A stretch of 64,000 bases of DNA from Mycobacterium sp. Root135 (GCF_001426545.1 NZ_LMEZ01000001.1:310967-374966), one strand, 5' to 3'. Positions 33,694-42,931 are shown, counted from the stretch's first letter. Numbers and translations are program-made. Notes: a model not told the origin generated them from the sequence alone.

Positions 33694-34713
33694 CTACCCG
33701 AACTCGACGACGATCTTGCCGAAGGCGCCGCGATCGAGGTGGTCGAGTGCCGCGTGCAGCTCGGTCAGTGGGTAGCGGGTGTCGATCGCCGGAGTGAGCC
33801 CGGTTCGGTCGACGGCGTCGACCAGTCGGGTGAGGGCGCGGCGATGGCCGGTGGCGATGCCGTGGATGGTGATGTCCTTGAGCATCAACGGCATCACCGG
33901 AGCGGACACTTCGAAGCCGTCGAGTGCTCCGATCTGGTAGACGTGACCGCCGACCGCGGTGACCCGAATCGCTTGCCCGAGGTGCGAACCGCCGACGAGT
34001 TCCATCACGTGATCGGCGCCGTGATCGCCGGTGGCGGCCAGTACGGCCTCGACCCAGTCCTCTCGTCGACGGTCGACGCCGTGATCGGCGCCAAGGGCCA
34101 GGGCGCGTTCGAGCTTGTCCGCGCTCCCGGAGACGATCACGCGCGCACCATGCAGCTTGGCGATCTGAATGCCGAACAACGCCACACCGCCGGTGCCCTC
34201 CACCAGCACCGTCTCGCCGGGCCGCACGTGGCCACGCTCGGCCAGCGCGAACCATGCCGTCAGCCCGGCGCAGGGCAGCGTCGCCGCCTCGGCGTCGCCG
34301 AGGGTTCTCGGCGCCGGGACCAGCCATTCCTGGGGGACTGCGACGTACTCCGCGAGTACACCGGGGTAGAAGCCGCCGAGGGTGCGGTACGCCGGGGTGC
34401 GGGCATCGCCTGGGCGCAGTCCGTCCACCCAGTCCGGGGTGAACGTCGAGATGACGCGGTCCCCTTCGTCGAACCGAGCGACGTTGTCTCCCAGGGCGAC
34501 AACGGTGCCTGCCAGGTCGGAGCCGGGCGTGAAGGGGAACGCGAGTGGAAGATCTCTGCCGTTCTCCACCACCATCTTGTCGCGGTAGTTCAGTGCGACG
34601 GCTGCCACTCGTAGCAGCACCTCGCCGCGGCCCGGTTGCGGGACGGGCACCTCCCTCAGCGTCAGTTGGTCGCGACCGATGGCGTCCATTTCCCGGCGCC
34701 TCATCTGCGTCAT
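33694..34713 (-). CDS. MDR-family (zinc-type) alcohol dehydrogenase/quinone reductase
   Basis: 339 residues. GroES-like N-domain (ALNYRDKMVVENG, GSDLAGTVVALGDNV) and Rossmann segment VLVEGTGGVALFGIQIAKLHGARVIVSG. The catalytic-zinc Cys/His set is incomplete (no GHE), placing it with zinc-independent or NADPH-dependent MDR reductases. ATGs at 34713, 34704 and 34689 are all possible. Divergent from the epoxide hydrolase gene 159 bases away. Confidence 0.85.
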   Translation of the reverse strand: MTQMRRREMDAIGRDQLTLREVPVPQPGRGEVLLRVAAVALNYRDKMVVENGRDLPLAFPFTPGSDLAGTVVALGDNVARFDEGDRVISTFTPDWVDGLRPGDARTPAYRTLGGFYPGVLAEYVAVPQEWLVPAPRTLGDAEAATLPCAGLTAWFALAERGHVRPGETVLVEGTGGVALFGIQIAKLHGARVIVSGSADKLERALALGADHGVDRRREDWVEAVLAATGDHGADHVMELVGGSHLGQAIRVTAVGGHVYQIGALDGFEVSAPVMPLMLKDITIHGIATGHRRALTRLVDAVDRTGLTPAIDTRYPLTELHAALDHLDRGAFGKIVVEFG

Positions 34714-34872
34714 CCAGACTCCTTGTTGCCGATCCCCCTGCCGTTCGGAATGGGCGGCGGAACCGATCTATTCCCGACTCCACGATGTTGGCGTCGGGAG
34801 GCCGGTCGGCTCAGCGTCCACGTGGCGGTCGGTTAGCGTGGATCCGGGGTTGCATCGACGAAGGGAGCCGCC

Positions 34873-35994
34873 GTGGTCGCCGAGCCGTTCGAGGTCACCG
34901 TGACCGACGCCGAGATCGAAGACCTGCGTGACCGGTTGCGGCGGACGCGGTGGCCCGAGCCCGAGCCGGTGGACGACTGGTCACAAGGCTTGCCGCTGGC
35001 GTACGCCCAAGAGCTCTGCCGCACCTGGGCCGAAGACTACGACTTCGGATTCGTCAAGCGGCTCAACGCCTTTCCTCAGTTCCGCGACACCGTCGACGGG
35101 CTGGGAATCCACTTCGTGCACGTCCGCTCGCCGGAGCGAGATGCGTTCCCGCTCGTGCTTACGCATGGGTGGCCCGGTTCGGTACTCGAGTTCCTGGACA
35201 TTCTAGGCCCGCTGACCGACCCTCGGGCGCACGGCGGGGACCCGGCCGATGCGTTCCACGTGGTCGCCCCGTCTCTGCCCGGTTACGGGTGGAGTGACAA
35301 GCCGTCGACGACGGGGTGGGGCGTCGAGCGCACCGCGCGGGCGTGGGACGCGTTGATGGTGTCGCTGGGCTATGAGCGCTACGGCGCGCAGGGCGGTGAC
35401 TGGGGTTCTGCGGTGTCCGGCGCACTGGGGGAGGTGGCGCCGGAGCGGGTCGCCGCGGTGCACCTCAACATGGCGGCCGCGCCGCAGGGTACCTTCGACG
35501 ACCCGACGCCTGCGGAACAAGCAAATCTCGCCGCCGTCAAGGAGTTTCAGCGCACCGGCCGGGGATACTCGGGGCAGCAGTCGACGCGACCGCAGACGCT
35601 CGGTTACGGCCTCACCGACTCACCGGCCGGCCAAGCCGCCTGGATCGCTGAGAAGTTCTGGGCGTGGACGGACAACGACGGGCACCCCGAGGACGCGGTG
35701 ACGCGGCAACAGATCCTCGACGAAATCTCGACCTACTGGTTCACCGCGTCGGCCACGTCCTCGGCACGCCTGTACTGGGAGAGCTTCACCAGCTTCCGGG
35801 GCATGGTGACCGCGCCGTCCGGTCTGTCGATCTACCCCTACGACCTCGCGCGCCCCTCGCGACGGGAGGCCGAGCTGCGGTTCACCGACCTGCGGTGGTT
35901 CGAGGAGATGCCACGCGGCGGCCACTTCGCTGCGCTGGAGCAGCCGGAGTCGTTGGTCGAGCAGGTGCGCGGGTTCTTCCGACTCTTCCGCTGA
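34873..35994 (+). CDS. Epoxide hydrolase (EHN domain + alpha/beta hydrolase)
   Basis: 373 residues. N-terminal EHN domain (FEVTVTDAEIEDLRDRLRRTRWPEP), oxyanion HGWPGS (98-103), nucleophile D176 in GGDWGS, and catalytic His H351 in GGHFAALEQP; lid tyrosines expected in YWFTAS and YPYD. Hydrolyses epoxides to diols, as in mycobacterial EphA/EphE-like proteins or plant-terpenoid degradation. GTG start. Confidence 0.9.
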   Translation: MVAEPFEVTVTDAEIEDLRDRLRRTRWPEPEPVDDWSQGLPLAYAQELCRTWAEDYDFGFVKRLNAFPQFRDTVDGLGIHFVHVRSPERDAFPLVLTHGWPGSVLEFLDILGPLTDPRAHGGDPADAFHVVAPSLPGYGWSDKPSTTGWGVERTARAWDALMVSLGYERYGAQGGDWGSAVSGALGEVAPERVAAVHLNMAAAPQGTFDDPTPAEQANLAAVKEFQRTGRGYSGQQSTRPQTLGYGLTDSPAGQAAWIAEKFWAWTDNDGHPEDAVTRQQILDEISTYWFTASATSSARLYWESFTSFRGMVTAPSGLSIYPYDLARPSRREAELRFTDLRWFEEMPRGGHFAALEQPESLVEQVRGFFRLFR

Positions 35995-36054
35995 CCGTCA
36001 GCACTGTGGGGCGACCACGTTTTACCGCGTGCCGAGCTGGGAACAGCTGTCGCC

Positions 36055-37038
36055 ATGGCACTTCGCGTCGCAGTGACCGGGCCGACCGGTGAGATTGGGA
36101 TATCGACGATCGAGGCGCTCGAGGCCAATCCCGACGTCACACACATCGTCGGAATGGCCCGGCGGCCCTTCGATCCGGCCGAACGCGGGTGGACGAAGAC
36201 CGTGTACCGCCAAGGCGACGTCTTGGACAGGGATGCGGTCGACGCGTTGGTCGCCGACGTCGACGTGGTCGTGCACCTCGCCTTCGTCATCATGGGCACG
36301 CGGGAGGAAAGCGCCAAGGTCAACCTGGCTGGGACTCGCAACGTCTTCGAGGCCACCGTCGCCGGTGGGCCGCGCCGCCTCGTCTACACCTCGTCGGTGG
36401 CCGCGTACGGCTACCACCCCGACAACCCGGTGCCCATCACCGAGAACGTACCGACGCGCGGCACGCCCGAGCACTACTACTCCGAGCAGAAGGCCGCGTG
36501 CGAGGAGGTGCTCGCCGAGGCCACCGCTGGCTCCTCGCTGGAGGTGTACGTGCTGCGGCCCTGCATCGTCGCCGGCCCCAAGGCCCCCGCCCTGGCCGAG
36601 GCCCTTCCGTGGAACCGCCTGCCCGGGGCGGTGCGTCGCCTCACGCAGGCCGTGCCCGTGCTGAAACCGCTGATGCCGGACCCCGGCACACCGGTCCAGT
36701 TGGTGCACCACGACGACGTCGCCTCGGCGATTGCCTTGGCGGTGACCACCACGACTGCGCCGCCCGGGGCATACAACATCGCCGGCGACGGACTGCTGAC
36801 GTTCTCCGACGTCGGCCGGGCACTGGGGGCCCGGCCGATCAAGGTGCCGCGCGCCGCGGCGGTCGTCACGTCGGAGGTGTTGGCGCGCTTGCCGTTCGTG
36901 CCGTCGGCGCTGGAGTGGTTGCACGCGGGGCGCGCCTCGACGGTGATGGACACCAGCAAGGCCAAGGATCAGCTCGGGTGGCAGCCGCTGCATACCGCTG
37001 CGGAGACCCTGGCCGCGTTGGCCGGTGCCGTCGACTGA
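36055..37038 (+). CDS. NAD-dependent epimerase/dehydratase-type SDR
   Basis: 327 residues. Extended SDR: VAVTGPTGEIGISTIEAL (TGxxGxxG), the active-site YYSEQKAACEEVLAE (Tyr-x3-Lys), VYVLRPCIVAGP. N-terminal and domain features of UDP-sugar epimerase/3-beta-HSD-like proteins, with no evident sugar motif; could act on a steroid or lipid. ATG start; preceded by no operon partner. Confidence 0.85.
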   Translation: MALRVAVTGPTGEIGISTIEALEANPDVTHIVGMARRPFDPAERGWTKTVYRQGDVLDRDAVDALVADVDVVVHLAFVIMGTREESAKVNLAGTRNVFEATVAGGPRRLVYTSSVAAYGYHPDNPVPITENVPTRGTPEHYYSEQKAACEEVLAEATAGSSLEVYVLRPCIVAGPKAPALAEALPWNRLPGAVRRLTQAVPVLKPLMPDPGTPVQLVHHDDVASAIALAVTTTTAPPGAYNIAGDGLLTFSDVGRALGARPIKVPRAAAVVTSEVLARLPFVPSALEWLHAGRASTVMDTSKAKDQLGWQPLHTAAETLAALAGAVD

Positions 37039-37100
37039 CTCCATGGGAAGCCGTGACGCTGCGCAAAGGCGTTGCAGTGGAGCGGGTTCCGCTTCGGTCG

Positions 37101-37619
37101 CTAAGCGGGCGTCGAATTCTGCGTTGTCTCGGTGAACGCCACCACCGGAATGCACCTGCCGCCGGCCATCTTCTCGTAGTCGGCGTAGTTCGGCACGAAC
37201 TGCTTGGCGAGGCCGAACAACCGGTCTCGTTCCGCACCGGTCGTCTCCTCGGCGACGAAGGTGCCCGTGTAGCCGCGTGCCGTCAGCGTGACCCGGGGAT
37301 GCGCCTTCACGTTGTGGTACCAGGAGGGGTGGTGCTCGCCGCCGTAGTTGGAGGCGATCGTGATGACCCGGCCGCGGTCGGTGAAGTACGTCAGCGGCGT
37401 ACTGCGCTGCTTGCCCGTCTTCGCGCCGGTATGGGTGAGCAGTACCTCGGGGAGTACCAGGGACATCGACACATGACCGTTGGTCAGCTTGATGACGGCA
37501 CGGTCGACGCGCCAGCCGTAGCGCTTGAGGAATCGGCGGGCGGCGTCGGTGCTCATCAGCTTGGCGCCTGCCTTGAACAACGGCGACGGCGCCGTGGGTT
37601 CGACCTCGGGGATGCCCAT
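37101..37619 (-). CDS. Deazaflavin (F420)-dependent nitroreductase-family protein (Ddn-like)
   Basis: 172 residues. TNGHVSMSLVLPEVLLTHTGAKTGKQRSTPLTYFTDRGRVITIASNYGGEHHPSWYHNVKAHPRVTL is the Ddn/FDOR-A signature, with GxKTGKxRxTPL and HPxWYxNLxAxP. Uses reduced F420 to reduce quinones or nitro-aromatics at the membrane. ATG at 37619. Confidence 0.9.
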   Translation of the reverse strand: MGIPEVEPTAPSPLFKAGAKLMSTDAARRFLKRYGWRVDRAVIKLTNGHVSMSLVLPEVLLTHTGAKTGKQRSTPLTYFTDRGRVITIASNYGGEHHPSWYHNVKAHPRVTLTARGYTGTFVAEETTGAERDRLFGLAKQFVPNYADYEKMAGGRCIPVVAFTETTQNSTPA

Positions 37620-37735
37620 GGTTGGCGACGGTATCTCAGGGGCGGCGGGCCGCGCATGCTTCGCCGAATTGCTGCTGCGCCCGGCCTTTCCCTTGGCACG
37701 GTAGGTTGCAGGGGAGTGGTGGAGGGGTGGCGGGG

Positions 37736-39019
37736 ATGTCCGTAGAGATTCGTGACACCGGCGCCTCACAGCGCCACCATCGTGGGCGTGCCTCACCTGC
37801 GCAGGTGGACGCCGCCATTCGTGGGGTTGGTCTCTCGTCAGCCTTTCAGCCGATCGTGGCGCTGCCCGACGGGGCGGTCGTGGGCTTCGAAGCGTTGGCT
37901 CGGTGGCCCGAGTCGACTGGCTTGGGTCCAGAGGTGGTGTTCGCTCGGGCCGCGGCCCTCAACCGCGTCGACGAGCTCGACCGTTTGTGCATCGACACCG
38001 CCATCACCGGGGCCTTGGCACAAGGACTGACTCGAAAGTCGTTGCTGTGCATCAACTGTGAGCCCTCGAGCACGATGGTCGACCGGGCGCAGAACGAGGT
38101 GCTCAAGCGCGGGCGCGCCGAATTGCAGTTGATGTTCGAACTGACCGAGCGGAGCCTGCTCGCCCGTCCCCGCGCGCTGCTGGAGAAGGTCGCCGCGCTA
38201 CGCGCCGACGGCTTCGGGATCGCGCTGGACGACGTAGGCGCACATCCAGACTCGCTGGCACTACTGGACGTGATTGCGCCCGACGTGGTGAAGCTGGACA
38301 TGGGGTTGGTTCAGTCGCAACCGGACGACGCGCAGGCGCGAACACTGTCGGCCGTCCTGGCACACCACGAGCGCAGCGGGGCGCTGATTCTGGCGGAGGG
38401 CATCGAAACCGACGACCATCTGGAACAGGCGTTGGCCGTCGGGGCGACGCTCGGGCAGGGGTACAAGTTCGGGCGCCCTGGTGCGATGGCCCACTATCCC
38501 GTCGGTGCAGGTTGGTCGCTTCCCACCCGACCGCCTGGGCGTGGGCTCGCGTCGGGCTCACCGTTCGACCTGGTTCGAGATCGGGCGACGATCCGCACTG
38601 CCAGGAAGCTGACGCTGACGGCGTTCTCCCGCCACATCGAAAGCCAGGCCCACGACGCGACCGACCCGCCGATTCTGTTGACGGCGTTGCAGCATGCCAA
38701 GCACTTCACCGGGCGTACCCGTCACGCATACCGCGAACTTGCCGCCCGCTCGTCGATGGTCGCGGTGTTCGGAGCGAACATGCCCGCTGACTTTGGATCC
38801 GGTGTCCGCGGGATAGCGCTGGAGCCGACGGACGCCCTGGCCATGGAATGGACCGTGTTGGCGTTGGGACCCCACATGGCGGTCGCGCTGATCGCCCGCG
38901 AACACCATGGCAACGACGAGACCGGCCGTGACGAAGATCGCCGCTTCGACTTCGTCATCACCTACGACCGTGCCATCGTGGCCGCGGCCGCGTGCAACAT
39001 GTTGGCGAGAGTGTCCTAG
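37736..39019 (+). CDS. EAL-domain protein with C-terminal DICT sensory domain
   Basis: 427 residues. EAL domain at about 30-265: FQPIVALPDGAVVGFEALARWPES, LMFELTERS, ALDDVGAHPDSLALLDVI, KLDMGLVQ, AEGIETDDHL; most catalytic acidic residues for c-di-GMP hydrolysis are present (EAL, ELTE, DDVG, K, E of EGIET). The C-terminal half is a DICT domain (LVRDRATIRTARKLTLTAFSRHIE onward), a ligand-sensing fold found with EAL/GGDEF. Cytosolic c-di-GMP phosphodiesterase is likely; activity should be tested because the EAL-loop is slightly divergent. Confidence 0.87.
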   Translation: MSVEIRDTGASQRHHRGRASPAQVDAAIRGVGLSSAFQPIVALPDGAVVGFEALARWPESTGLGPEVVFARAAALNRVDELDRLCIDTAITGALAQGLTRKSLLCINCEPSSTMVDRAQNEVLKRGRAELQLMFELTERSLLARPRALLEKVAALRADGFGIALDDVGAHPDSLALLDVIAPDVVKLDMGLVQSQPDDAQARTLSAVLAHHERSGALILAEGIETDDHLEQALAVGATLGQGYKFGRPGAMAHYPVGAGWSLPTRPPGRGLASGSPFDLVRDRATIRTARKLTLTAFSRHIESQAHDATDPPILLTALQHAKHFTGRTRHAYRELAARSSMVAVFGANMPADFGSGVRGIALEPTDALAMEWTVLALGPHMAVALIAREHHGNDETGRDEDRRFDFVITYDRAIVAAAACNMLARVS

Positions 39020-39098
39020 CCCGGCGGTGTGGCCAACGAGAGCACGGCTCGAACGAAAGTACCCGGTCGGTTCGCGGCCCCTCGGGTGCCAGACCTCG

Positions 39099-40085
39099 CT
39101 AGGTTCGTCGATTGTCGAGAATGACCTTGCCGACCGTGCGCTTGGATTCCACCAGTTGGTGGGCGCGCGCCGCCTCCGCGATGGGGACGACGGTGTCGAC
39201 GACGACGCGGACCGCGCCGGTGGCGAACATGGGCAGGACGTCGCGGGTCACTCCGGCGATGATGTCGGCCTTCTGATGCAGGGGACGGGCGCGAAGCATC
39301 GTCGCGGAGACGCTGGCGCGCTTGGACATCAGGTAGCCGATGTCGAGACGGGCGGGGCTGGTCGTACCGCCGATGATCACCAGATGCCCGTCGGCGGCAA
39401 GACATTCGAGGTTTCGCACGAAGTAGTCCGTGCCCACCACGTCCAGGATGGCGTCGACGCCACGGCCGCCCGTGGCCTCCATGGTGGCGGCGACGAAGTC
39501 GTGGTCGTGATAGTTGATCGCGGTCGTCGCGCCCAAGTCGAGGCCCGCCTGCACCTTGGCGTCGCTGCCGGCCGTGGTGATGACGTGTGCCCCGATGGCC
39601 GTCGCCCATTGAATGGCGAAGGTGCCGATGCCACCGCCAGCGCCGTGGATCAGCACCGTCTGACCCTTGGTCAGTCCGGCGATCATGGCAAGGTTCGAGT
39701 AGACGGTGGCCGCCACTTCTGGAATGGCGGCCGCCTCGATCATGCTGAGGCCGTGCGGAATTGGCATGACTTGTGCTGCCGGAACGGCAACTTCGTCGGC
39801 GTAACCTCCGCCGTCGAGCAACGCGCACACCTGGTCGCCTACCGACCAGGTCGTCACGTCCGATCCGACCTCGCTGATCGTGCCTGCGCACTCCAGGCCC
39901 AACGGCCGCGGAGCCCAGGACGGCACGGGGTAGTGCCCGCGGCGCTGCAACAGGTCGGCGTTGTTCACCCCGGCCGCCGCCACGTCGACGACCACCTCGT
40001 GGTCGCGGGGCCGCAACTTCTCGACCGAACGCCAGCGCAGTACCTCCGGCGGGCCAGGCTCGTCGAACAGGACCGCCGAGCTCAT
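39099..40085 (-). CDS. NADPH:quinone reductase-type MDR oxidoreductase (PIG3-like)
   Basis: 328 residues. GVNNADLLQRRGHYPVP, PLGLECAGTISEVGSDV, GYADEVAVPAAQVMPIP, LIHGAGGGIGTFAIQWA and AINYHDHDF are signatures of the TP53I3/PIG3 group, which lacks catalytic zinc. ATG at 40085 overlaps the stop of the SRPBCC gene by four bases. Confidence 0.88.
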   Translation of the reverse strand: MSSAVLFDEPGPPEVLRWRSVEKLRPRDHEVVVDVAAAGVNNADLLQRRGHYPVPSWAPRPLGLECAGTISEVGSDVTTWSVGDQVCALLDGGGYADEVAVPAAQVMPIPHGLSMIEAAAIPEVAATVYSNLAMIAGLTKGQTVLIHGAGGGIGTFAIQWATAIGAHVITTAGSDAKVQAGLDLGATTAINYHDHDFVAATMEATGGRGVDAILDVVGTDYFVRNLECLAADGHLVIIGGTTSPARLDIGYLMSKRASVSATMLRARPLHQKADIIAGVTRDVLPMFATGAVRVVVDTVVPIAEAARAHQLVESKRTVGKVILDNRRT

Positions 40086-40624
40086 CGCGCCGTCGCCCAG
40101 CGGGCGATGCTCTGTGCGTAGAGCGGCGTCTCGACCGCGCAATGCCGGCCCGAAGCGTCCTGCCGGGCTTCGGCTGCCTCGCCGAAGGTTTGCCCCTGCT
40201 CGGCGATGAACTTCAGGAACGCCTCGGTGGGGTGAGAAGTCACCGTGTTGGTGTAGCGGCACCGGTCGCCGTCGATCTGCTCCATGCGCAGTTCCCAGAT
40301 GACCTGCGTCGTCGTCCATCCGGCCGGGGTGAGGATGTCGGAGATCGACACCATCTTGCAGTAGTGGGCTTCGGCCACTTCGAACCGGTATTGCTGCACC
40401 ACCAATCCAGTGCCGATCATCTCGACGTTGATCGACATCGGGGTGCCGTCGTCGTCGACCGTGTAGCCGGCCGCCTTGTGATCGCCCGGTGCGCAGCGCT
40501 GATATTCATGCGTCGGTAGGGTTTTCAGCCACTGGGCGATGTCGACGCGATCGAACGGTGCCTCCACCTCAGCGGTGATCTCCGCATGGGAGAGAACCAG
40601 GTCGTCGCGAACTGCGGTGCTCAT
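40082..40624 (-). CDS. SRPBCC-like (START-fold) small-ligand-binding protein
   Basis: 180 residues. LSHAEITAEVEAPFDRVDIAQWL at the start and a beta-rich middle (MSINVEMIGTGLVVQQYRFEV, TTTQVIWELRMEQIDGDRCRYTNTVTSHPT) suggest a polyketide-cyclase/START-type fold. Coupled with the quinone reductase downstream, so the two may act on one hydrophobic substrate. AGGAGCAGCAC precedes the ATG. Confidence 0.65.
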   Translation of the reverse strand: MSTAVRDDLVLSHAEITAEVEAPFDRVDIAQWLKTLPTHEYQRCAPGDHKAAGYTVDDDGTPMSINVEMIGTGLVVQQYRFEVAEAHYCKMVSISDILTPAGWTTTQVIWELRMEQIDGDRCRYTNTVTSHPTEAFLKFIAEQGQTFGEAAEARQDASGRHCAVETPLYAQSIARWATAR

Positions 40625-40860
40625 GTGCTGCTCCTGTCGTAGCTTCTGGGCCTTGGCCCTTCGGTTTCGACAAGCTTGTCTGCGACGCGGTCGTGCCGAC
40701 AATGGCGCTGACATGACCTTCCGGGTGGTGCTAGCCGTAACTCGCGGTGTCGGCGACGAACGCGGCGCTCGTCGGCGAGCCCTTCATGAACCCTGGGGCA
40801 AGTGTGGACGGGGCGTGGGCGAACGAGAGGCTGCGCCCCAGGTGTTGACACGGTGACGTA

Positions 40861-40900
40861 GCGCCAGCTCTCACACTGTTGCGCCAGCTCTCACACTGTT
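40861..40900. repeat. Exact 20-bp tandem duplication at the 3' end of the LysR gene
   Basis: GCGCCAGCTCTCACACTGTT occurs twice in tandem (40861-40880, 40881-40900) followed by GCGC. The LysR stop codon lies in the second copy. The rest of 40625-40890 shows no supported gene. Confidence 0.85.
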
Positions 40901-41796
40901 GCGCGGCCAAGAAGATCTGTGCCACACCAATTTTGCTGGTCGAGTTGATTGAGCATGGCCATCTCGGCCGCACCCGGATTGCGCCGAACGCCGACGAGTA
41001 CGGGCTCGGTGAGAGTGGGCGACAGCGGCCAGGCAAGTTCTTCGAAGCCCTCGGGGATGGCCGAGGCCGGGACCACGGTGACACCCAACCCCTGCGCCAC
41101 GAGCCGCACCGCAGTGGAAATCTGTGACGCCCGAGCCACCGTGTGCGGGCTCAGTCCCGCGGCGGCGAGCAGGCGGGCTAGGTAATCGTCGAGAAGGCTG
41201 GTGTGCCGGAATCGGACCCACCCCTCCTGGGCCAGGTCTTCCAGGCGCAGCGCGGCTCCGCTCAAGAGTCGTGGGTGTCCCTTCGGCACGACGGCGACGT
41301 AGGTTTCCTCGCCTAGAGGGTGAGAGTCGAAGGCGCACCCGGCGGGGATGCGGTGCACGAGGACCATGTCGAGCGTTCCCTGGCGGAGCAGCCGCTCCAT
41401 GTCGGCGGGATCGGGCTCTTCGTGGAGAGTCACCTGCAGCTTCGGGTGGCGTTTGCGCAACTGCCCCAAGGCTTGCGGCAGTTGGCGCGCTCCGAGGCCC
41501 ATGTGGACGGCAATGATGAGTTCGCCTGCCAGTTCCCCGCTGGCGGCCCGGGCGGCCGTGATGGCACGCCGGGAAGCGGTCGTCGCGATCTTCGCCTCCG
41601 CGAGGAAAGCCCGCCCGGCCACCGTCACGGTGACCCCGCTCGGCGTGCGGGTGAACAGCTGCACGCCGAGATGCTTCTCCAAGGTGCCGATCTGCTGGGA
41701 CAGCGAGGGCTGAGTGACCCGTAGGCGTTCTGCCGCCGCGGTCATGGAGCCCTCGTCGGCGACGGCGAGGGCGTACTCGTACTGGCGCAGGTTCAC
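40891..41796 (-). CDS. LysR-family transcriptional regulator
   Basis: 301 residues. N-terminal winged HTH LRQYEYALAVADEGSMTAAAERLRVTQPSLSQQIGTLEKHLGVQLFTR, then an LysR substrate domain. Divergent from the SDR gene at 41984 with a LysR-type T-N11-A site between, so it most likely controls that gene and itself. Confidence 0.92.
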   Translation of the reverse strand: MNLRQYEYALAVADEGSMTAAAERLRVTQPSLSQQIGTLEKHLGVQLFTRTPSGVTVTVAGRAFLAEAKIATTASRRAITAARAASGELAGELIIAVHMGLGARQLPQALGQLRKRHPKLQVTLHEEPDPADMERLLRQGTLDMVLVHRIPAGCAFDSHPLGEETYVAVVPKGHPRLLSGAALRLEDLAQEGWVRFRHTSLLDDYLARLLAAAGLSPHTVARASQISTAVRLVAQGLGVTVVPASAIPEGFEELAWPLSPTLTEPVLVGVRRNPGAAEMAMLNQLDQQNWCGTDLLGRATV

Positions 41797-41812
41797 GTGA
41801 ATCCACCTTGGC

Positions 41813-41835
41813 TGGCATAGGGAATGTCAATGCCA
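41813..41835. promoter_or_regulatory. LysR operator TGGCAT-N11-ATGCCA
   Basis: Perfect 6-bp inverted repeat with an 11-base spacer, i.e. a T-N11-A LysR box, just upstream of the lysR start (41796) and 148 bases upstream of the SDR start. A second TGCC-rich segment with ATTGCCA follows at 41843-41849. Confidence 0.7.
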
Positions 41836-41983
41836 AGTATGCATTGCCACTATTTGTCTCTATGTCTGACGGGGTCCTACCGTGGAACACGGCCATGGAG
41901 CACACCTGTGACGCCGGGCGTCAAAAGCATGGTCAGCCAACGCAATAGGACCGAACTTCTCGGTCTCGATTGAAGGAGAAAGC

Positions 41984-42733
41984 ATGCGTCTCGCAAACAA
42001 GGTTGCCCTCGTCACCGGCGGCAGCACGGGCCTCGGTCTGGCCATAGCTCAAAGGTTTGCAATCGAAGGTGCGCACGTCTTCATCACGGGCCGACGGCAG
42101 GAAGTCCTAGACGCCGCGACAGCGTCGATCGAGGGACGGGTCACCGCAATCGCCTCGGACGTGACGGTTCAGGACGATCTCGTCTCGGTCGTCGACGTCA
42201 TCAGTCAGGAGAGCGGGCACCTCGACGTGGTCGTCGCAAATGCAGGGAGCATCGAGCGCTCGAATCTCGAGGACGTCACCGAGGAACACTTCGACCGCAC
42301 CTTTGGCGTCAACGCCCGCGGCACCTTGTTCACCGTACAAAAGGTGCTGCCGCTTCTACGAACGGGCGGTTCGATCGTCTTGCTGGGCTCCATCGCAGCA
42401 GTGAAGGGAGCCCCCGGGTCAGGGTCGTACAGCGCCGCGAAGGCCGCCGTGCGCTCCTACGCCCGCACGTGGGCGGCCGAGTTTGGCGACCGCGGGCTTC
42501 GAATCAACGTGCTCAGTCCCGGTCCGATCGACACCCTCATCATCGATGGGCAGGCCGAGTACTTTGGCCTAGATCCGGCGGCCCTGCGAACCCACATGAG
42601 CACGCTCGTCCCGATGGGCCGTCTCGGGCTTCCCGAGGAGATCGCCAACGGTGCCCTGTTCCTCGCCTCGGACGAGAGCAGTTTCATGACCGGTGCCGAA
42701 CTGTCCATCGACGGCGGTATGGCTCAGGTCTAA
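41984..42733 (+). CDS. SDR-family oxidoreductase
   Basis: 249 residues, classical SDR: ALVTGGSTGLGLAIAQ, NAGS, Ser in VLLGSIAAV and YSAAKAAVRSYAR (Tyr-x3-Lys), ending GAELSIDGGMAQ. FabG-like fold; substrate unknown. AAGGAGAAAGC precedes the ATG. Probably induced by the divergent LysR protein. Confidence 0.9.
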   Translation: MRLANKVALVTGGSTGLGLAIAQRFAIEGAHVFITGRRQEVLDAATASIEGRVTAIASDVTVQDDLVSVVDVISQESGHLDVVVANAGSIERSNLEDVTEEHFDRTFGVNARGTLFTVQKVLPLLRTGGSIVLLGSIAAVKGAPGSGSYSAAKAAVRSYARTWAAEFGDRGLRINVLSPGPIDTLIIDGQAEYFGLDPAALRTHMSTLVPMGRLGLPEEIANGALFLASDESSFMTGAELSIDGGMAQV

Positions 42734-42781
42734 ACAGCTTGGCGCGCAATGAAACGTAGCCCGAGACGGACCCTCCCGAGG

Positions 42782-42931
42782 TCAGTCAACCTCGTTGGCG
42801 TCACCGGGATGGGGCACGTTGTCTTCGTCGACGTAGGCCCCGTGTTCGGTGTCGACTCCTTCATGATCGCGTGGACCTTCATTGGATCCGGCGGTCTCGA
42901 CGGCATCCGCGGCGTCACTGGGCATCGTCAT
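42782..42931 (-). CDS. Small acidic protein, unrecognised
   Basis: 49 residues, MTMPSDAADAVETAGSNEGP to HPGDANEVD; about a third Asp/Glu, no hydrophobic segment. AAGGAGG lies seven bases before the ATG, the strongest ribosome site of the region, which supports translation. It is 109 bases downstream of the PPOX gene on the same strand. Likely intrinsically disordered; no family recognised. Confidence 0.6.
   Translation of the reverse strand: MTMPSDAADAVETAGSNEGPRDHEGVDTEHGAYVDEDNVPHPGDANEVD

Noticed and set aside
38907..40121. 404-residue plus-strand frame
   Set aside because: Antisense of the quinone reductase gene; no domain sense.
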